Shown one piece after another: positions 60,968 through 64,000 of a stretch of DNA of 64,000 nucleotides. The notes beneath the pieces were generated by a model. That model ran no database searches. It saw only the letters and a program-made list of their open reading frames with translations, and had not been told where the DNA came from. Position numbers and translations under genes: made by a program. How positions within the stretch are numbered: position 1 is the stretch's first letter; every line of letters starts with the position of its first letter. This stretch comes from VRUE01 sp963824215 (lineage in GTDB: Bacteria; Actinomycetota; Thermoleophilia; Solirubrobacterales; 70-9): NCBI GenBank assembly GCA_963824215.1, contig CAWGOE010000004.1, positions 930,001-994,000 of the forward strand, in the 5' to 3' direction.

Positions 60968-63123
60968 GAACGCTGCTCATCGACAACCACGATTCATACA
61001 CCTACAACGTCTTCCACCTGCTGGCCGGCGTCAGCGGCGAGGAGCCGATCGTGGTCGACAACGACGCCGTCTCCTGGCGAGCGCTCTCGCGCTGGGACTT
61101 CGACGCGATCGTCCTCTCCCCCGGCCCCGGCAGTCCCGAGCGCTGGCACGACTTCTGCGTCTGCAACGACATCCTCCGCTACAGCGAGATCCCGGTGCTG
61201 GGCATCTGCCTCGGCCACCAGGGGCTCGGCCATCTACTGAACGGCAAAGTTTCAAGCGCGCCGGAGGCTATGCACGGCCGCCTCAGCCGCATCCACCACT
61301 CCGACGACGGGCTCTTCGCCGGCATCCCGCAGGACTTCCCGGTCGTCCGCTACCACTCGCTGCAGATAACCGACATGGGCCCCGACGGCGAGATCACCGC
61401 CTGGGCCGACGACGGCGTCGTGATGGGAATCGAACATCGGCAGCGGCCGATGTGGGGCGTCCAGTTCCACCCCGAGTCGATCGCCACCGAGCACGGTGCC
61501 AGGCTGGTCGAGAACTTCTACGACCTCGCCCGCCGCCTGCGCTCGCCGCGCTGGCGCGGTGCCAAGCGCCCCTTGCAAGTGCCGCCGCGTACCAAGGTGC
61601 GGCGCGCTCGCACGGGCAGCGGAGAGAGCGAGCTGCGTCTGCGCACGCTGCCCGGCGAACCTTCGACCGAGGCGCTCTTCGAACGGCTCTTCGGCGACGC
61701 CGAACACGCCTTCTGGCTCGACAGCGCCGACGCGCCGACGCGACTCGCCCAGCGCTCCTTCCTCGGCACCAGCGCCGGCGCCGGCCGCTGCGTGCTCTCC
61801 TACGACGTCGAGTCCGGCGTCGCGATCCGGCACGGCGCGGGCGCCGCGACCAGCGAGCGCGCTTCAATCTTCGACTTGCTCGACCGCGAGCTCGCAGGGC
61901 ACGCGATCGAGCCTCCCCCCGCCGACCTCCCACCCGGACTGATGGGTGGCTTCGTCGGCTATCTCGGCTACGAGCTCAAGGCGGACTGCGGCTCGCCAAA
62001 CGTGCATCGGTCAGACATGCCCGATGCAGTGATGATGCTCGCCAACCGCCTCGTCGCTGTCGATCACTTGCGTAGACGGACGCATCTGGTCGCGCTCTGC
62101 CACGGCGACGAGGCGGAAGCCGAGACCTGGCTCGACCAGGCCGAAGAGGCGGTGCTGGACATCATCGCCAATCCGCCTGAGCCGGCGGTTCCGCTGGCGC
62201 TCAGCGAGGGCCCGCTCGACTCCCACGTCAGCTTCAAGTGCGGGCGCGGGCGTGAGCAGTACCTGGCCGACATCACCCGCAGTCAGGCCGAACTCGCCGC
62301 GGGCGAGTCATATGAGGTCTGCCTCACCGACCAGATCTCGACCGACGCCAGCCCCGACCCCTTCGACCTCTACCGGCTGCTGCGGCGCCGCAACCCGGCT
62401 CCCTTTGCCGCCTACCTGAAGCTGGGTGACGTGGCGGTCGTCAGCTCCTCACCGGAGCGCTTCCTCTCGGTCGACCGCGAGCGCCGCGTCGAGGCGCGCC
62501 CGATCAAGGGCACGACCTCGCGCTCGGAGGACCTCGAGCGTGACGAGGCGCTGCGCGCTGAGCTGACCGAAGACGAGAAGACCTACGCCGAGCACCTGAT
62601 GATCGTCGACCTGCTGCGCAACGATCTCGGCCGGGTCTGCGAGGTCGGCAGCGTCGGCGTCCCCGAGCTGATGATCGTCGAGGACTACGCGACCGTGCAC
62701 CAGCTGATCTCGACCGTGAGCGGCGTGCTGGAGAGCGAGCGCACGGCGGCCGAGTGCGCGCGCGCCTGCTTCCCCGGCGGCTCGATGACCGGCGCGCCGA
62801 AGGAGCGCACGATGGAGATCATCGACGACCTCGAGGACGAGGCGCGCGGCGTCTACTCGGGCGCGATCGGCTGGTTCGGGGTCGACGGCGCGATGGACCT
62901 CAGCATCGTCATTCGAACGATCGTGATCAGGCCGGGCCGGACCACGATCGGCGCCGGTGGCGCGATCGTCATGCAGTCCGACCCCGGCGACGAGTTCGAC
63001 GAGATCCTGCTCAAGGCGCGGGCACCGATGGCGACGATCGCCGAGGCCGTCACCGGGGAGAAGACGCCGGAGGCCTGGTCGGTTGAGCTGGAGCCCCAGG
63101 CGGAGGCAGCCGGGGCGCTATGA
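60964..63123 (+). CDS. pabAB: Aminodeoxychorismate synthase PabA-PabB fusion
   Basis: A 719-residue fusion. Residues 1-200 are a glutamine amidotransferase: Cys in GICLGHQGLGHLL and His/Glu in VQFHPESIATE. The PabB half carries RPIKGTTSR with the Lys that marks aminodeoxychorismate rather than anthranilate synthase, and FPGGSMTGAPKERTMEII. It makes 4-amino-4-deoxychorismate from chorismate and glutamine. Order and fusion match the antibiotic-type PabAB of actinobacteria. A PabC lyase gene is not visible downstream. Both ends overlap neighbours by ATGA. Confidence 0.92.
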   Translation: MRTLLIDNHDSYTYNVFHLLAGVSGEEPIVVDNDAVSWRALSRWDFDAIVLSPGPGSPERWHDFCVCNDILRYSEIPVLGICLGHQGLGHLLNGKVSSAPEAMHGRLSRIHHSDDGLFAGIPQDFPVVRYHSLQITDMGPDGEITAWADDGVVMGIEHRQRPMWGVQFHPESIATEHGARLVENFYDLARRLRSPRWRGAKRPLQVPPRTKVRRARTGSGESELRLRTLPGEPSTEALFERLFGDAEHAFWLDSADAPTRLAQRSFLGTSAGAGRCVLSYDVESGVAIRHGAGAATSERASIFDLLDRELAGHAIEPPPADLPPGLMGGFVGYLGYELKADCGSPNVHRSDMPDAVMMLANRLVAVDHLRRRTHLVALCHGDEAEAETWLDQAEEAVLDIIANPPEPAVPLALSEGPLDSHVSFKCGRGREQYLADITRSQAELAAGESYEVCLTDQISTDASPDPFDLYRLLRRRNPAPFAAYLKLGDVAVVSSSPERFLSVDRERRVEARPIKGTTSRSEDLERDEALRAELTEDEKTYAEHLMIVDLLRNDLGRVCEVGSVGVPELMIVEDYATVHQLISTVSGVLESERTAAECARACFPGGSMTGAPKERTMEIIDDLEDEARGVYSGAIGWFGVDGAMDLSIVIRTIVIRPGRTTIGAGGAIVMQSDPGDEFDEILLKARAPMATIAEAVTGEKTPEAWSVELEPQAEAAGAL

Positions 63124-63635
63124 GCGAGCGAGGTCCGAGCGTGCCCGAGGCGCCACCCCGCCCCGACGCGGTCGCGAACGCCCGCATCCGCACGGCGACC
63201 GAGGACGACGCGGCGGCGGTCGCGAACGCGGTGGAAGCGCTGCTGATCGAGCTTGGCGGCGAGCGTCCCTCGGTCGCGGCGCTGCAGGAGGGCGCTCGAG
63301 CCCTGGCCGCCGACCCGGGAGCCGGCGCCCTGCTGGTGGCGGAGTCCGAGGGGTCGATCGTCGGCATCCTCGCCGCGAGCTGGCAGTACGCGATCCACGT
63401 GCCCGGCCACTACGGCACGATCCAGGACCTCTGGGTTCACCCCGAGTGGCGCAGCCGGGCGCTTGGCCGCGAGCTGATCCTGGCCCTGGTCAGGCAGGCG
63501 ACGGAGAAGGGTGTGCCGCGGCTCGAGGTCGGCCTGCCCCAGGCGAGCTTCGCCGGGCTCGCCGCGACCGAACGCTTCTACCGCGAGAACGGCTTCACCC
63601 CACTTGGTCCGCGAATGCGAAGGCTGTTCTCATGA
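63120..63635 (+). CDS. GNAT-family N-acetyltransferase
   Basis: A 171-residue GNAT: NARIRTATEDDAAAVANAVE at the N-terminus, the acetyl-CoA loop VHPEWRSRALGRELILALVR, and a C-terminal AATERFYRENGFTPLGPRMR. It should acylate an amine of a small molecule, probably an intermediate of this operon. Acetyl and deacetyl steps here may protect or release an amine. Coupled by ATGA on both sides. Confidence 0.85.
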   Translation: MSERGPSVPEAPPRPDAVANARIRTATEDDAAAVANAVEALLIELGGERPSVAALQEGARALAADPGAGALLVAESEGSIVGILAASWQYAIHVPGHYGTIQDLWVHPEWRSRALGRELILALVRQATEKGVPRLEVGLPQASFAGLAATERFYRENGFTPLGPRMRRLFS

Positions 63636-64000
63636 GCGCTGAGCTGCTGATGGTCGAGCAGCGCGGTGGCCACCGCGCCGGCGCCCCCTGGATCCTCGAA
63701 GGCGGCCGCAGGCTGCCAGGCATGGACGACCGCAGGCGGATCGCGGAGCTGCGCAACGGCTTGGTCTGCCACGCCGGCGTGCGCGCCTGCGGGGCCGATG
63801 CGGAGACCGAGGAGGTTGAACAAACGCTGGCCGAGCTGCACGAGCACGACTACCTGCAGACCCTGCGCGAGATCAGCTCCGAGGAGCCGGTCGTGATGCC
63901 GCAGCTGGCGGCCCCCGGCCTGCCGCCCGACGTGCCGGTCAACGCTCGCCTCGTCGCCGCCGCTCACGAGGGCGTGCGGACGGCGATCAGCGCGGCCAAC
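63632..64000 (+). CDS. HDAC-superfamily deacetylase (N-terminal part, cut by window end)
   Basis: The 123 residues seen match the N-terminal region of histone-deacetylase/acetylpolyamine amidohydrolase proteins: LAELHEHDYLQTLREISSEE, followed by PVNARLVAAAHEGVRTAISA. The zinc-binding and catalytic motifs lie beyond the window. Such enzymes remove acetyl groups from amines. Next to a GNAT acetyltransferase it forms an acetylation/deacetylation pair. ATG 63632 overlaps the GNAT stop. Confidence 0.7.
   Translation, partial: MSAELLMVEQRGGHRAGAPWILEGGRRLPGMDDRRRIAELRNGLVCHAGVRACGADAETEEVEQTLAELHEHDYLQTLREISSEEPVVMPQLAAPGLPPDVPVNARLVAAAHEGVRTAISAAN

Noticed and set aside
61640..62900. PabB half as anthranilate synthase (TrpE/PhzE)
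   Set aside because: PIKGT with Lys and GGSMTGAPK are aminodeoxychorismate synthase signatures, and the amidotransferase is N-terminal.

Overview
The window is chromosomal DNA of a high-GC Gram-positive-type bacterium. MurE carries the meso-diaminopimelate signature, there is a complete pan operon and a large set of small winged-helix regulators, and several secreted proteins start with the ANDNFADA-type repeat. Together with many ATGA, GTGA and TTGA gene overlaps this fits Actinomycetota, most likely Thermoleophilia (Solirubrobacterales). That placement is inference; no rRNA gene is present to test it. Most genes up to position 53,800 are on the minus strand in tightly coupled operons.

Layout. 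1-5,400: start of an FAD oxidoreductase, two TrkA-type potassium gating subunits and two amino-acid permeases with C-terminal USP-like domains. 5,400-10,100: FMN alpha-hydroxyacid oxidase, a secreted repeat protein and the K+-independent proton-pumping pyrophosphatase. 10,100-18,250: YbdK-type ligase, Rex, glutaredoxin, the t6A genes tsaD/rimI/tsaB/tsaE, uracil-DNA glycosylase and panCDB. 18,300-25,300: esterase, DUF218 and acyltransferase genes, a ROK kinase, a PIN toxin-antitoxin pair and a XylFGH-like sugar ABC transporter. 25,500-36,700: uvrA, vapBC and a dcw cluster (mraZ-rsmH-ftsL-ftsI-murE-murF-mraY) behind a MraZ operator. 36,800-42,300: a partial Tad/Flp pilus locus with a frameshifted tadC and a two-component system. 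42,300-47,600: DUF192, a secreted beta-propeller, a degenerate Rho-like protein, glpD and a nitroreductase.

47,634-54,000 is a cobalamin-riboswitch-controlled operon. It encodes two exported proteins with DUF4430 (transcobalamin C-terminal-like) features, EcfT, a fused EcfA-EcfA', and an ECF S-component fused to an alpha/alpha-barrel repeat domain. The combination resembles the two domains of animal intrinsic factor placed on a bacterial vitamin importer. 54,000-59,100 holds winged-helix regulators, a possible 19-residue peptide gene, a frameshifted exported protein, a serine protease, a TPR protein and an epimerase.

59,192-64,000 is the most unusual part: a tRNA gene (anticodon TGT) lies 23 bp before an arginyl-tRNA-synthetase-like gene. 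That gene is followed, with three successive ATGA overlaps, by a PabA-PabB fusion, a GNAT acetyltransferase and an HDAC-family deacetylase cut by the window end. It looks like an undescribed tRNA/synthetase-linked biosynthetic operon.

Two families of dispersed palindromic elements also run through the window. One forms long hairpins of about 107-123 nt at gene ends, with one copy translated inside the EcfA-EcfA' linker. The other is a 43-47 nt palindrome, with one copy inside murF.
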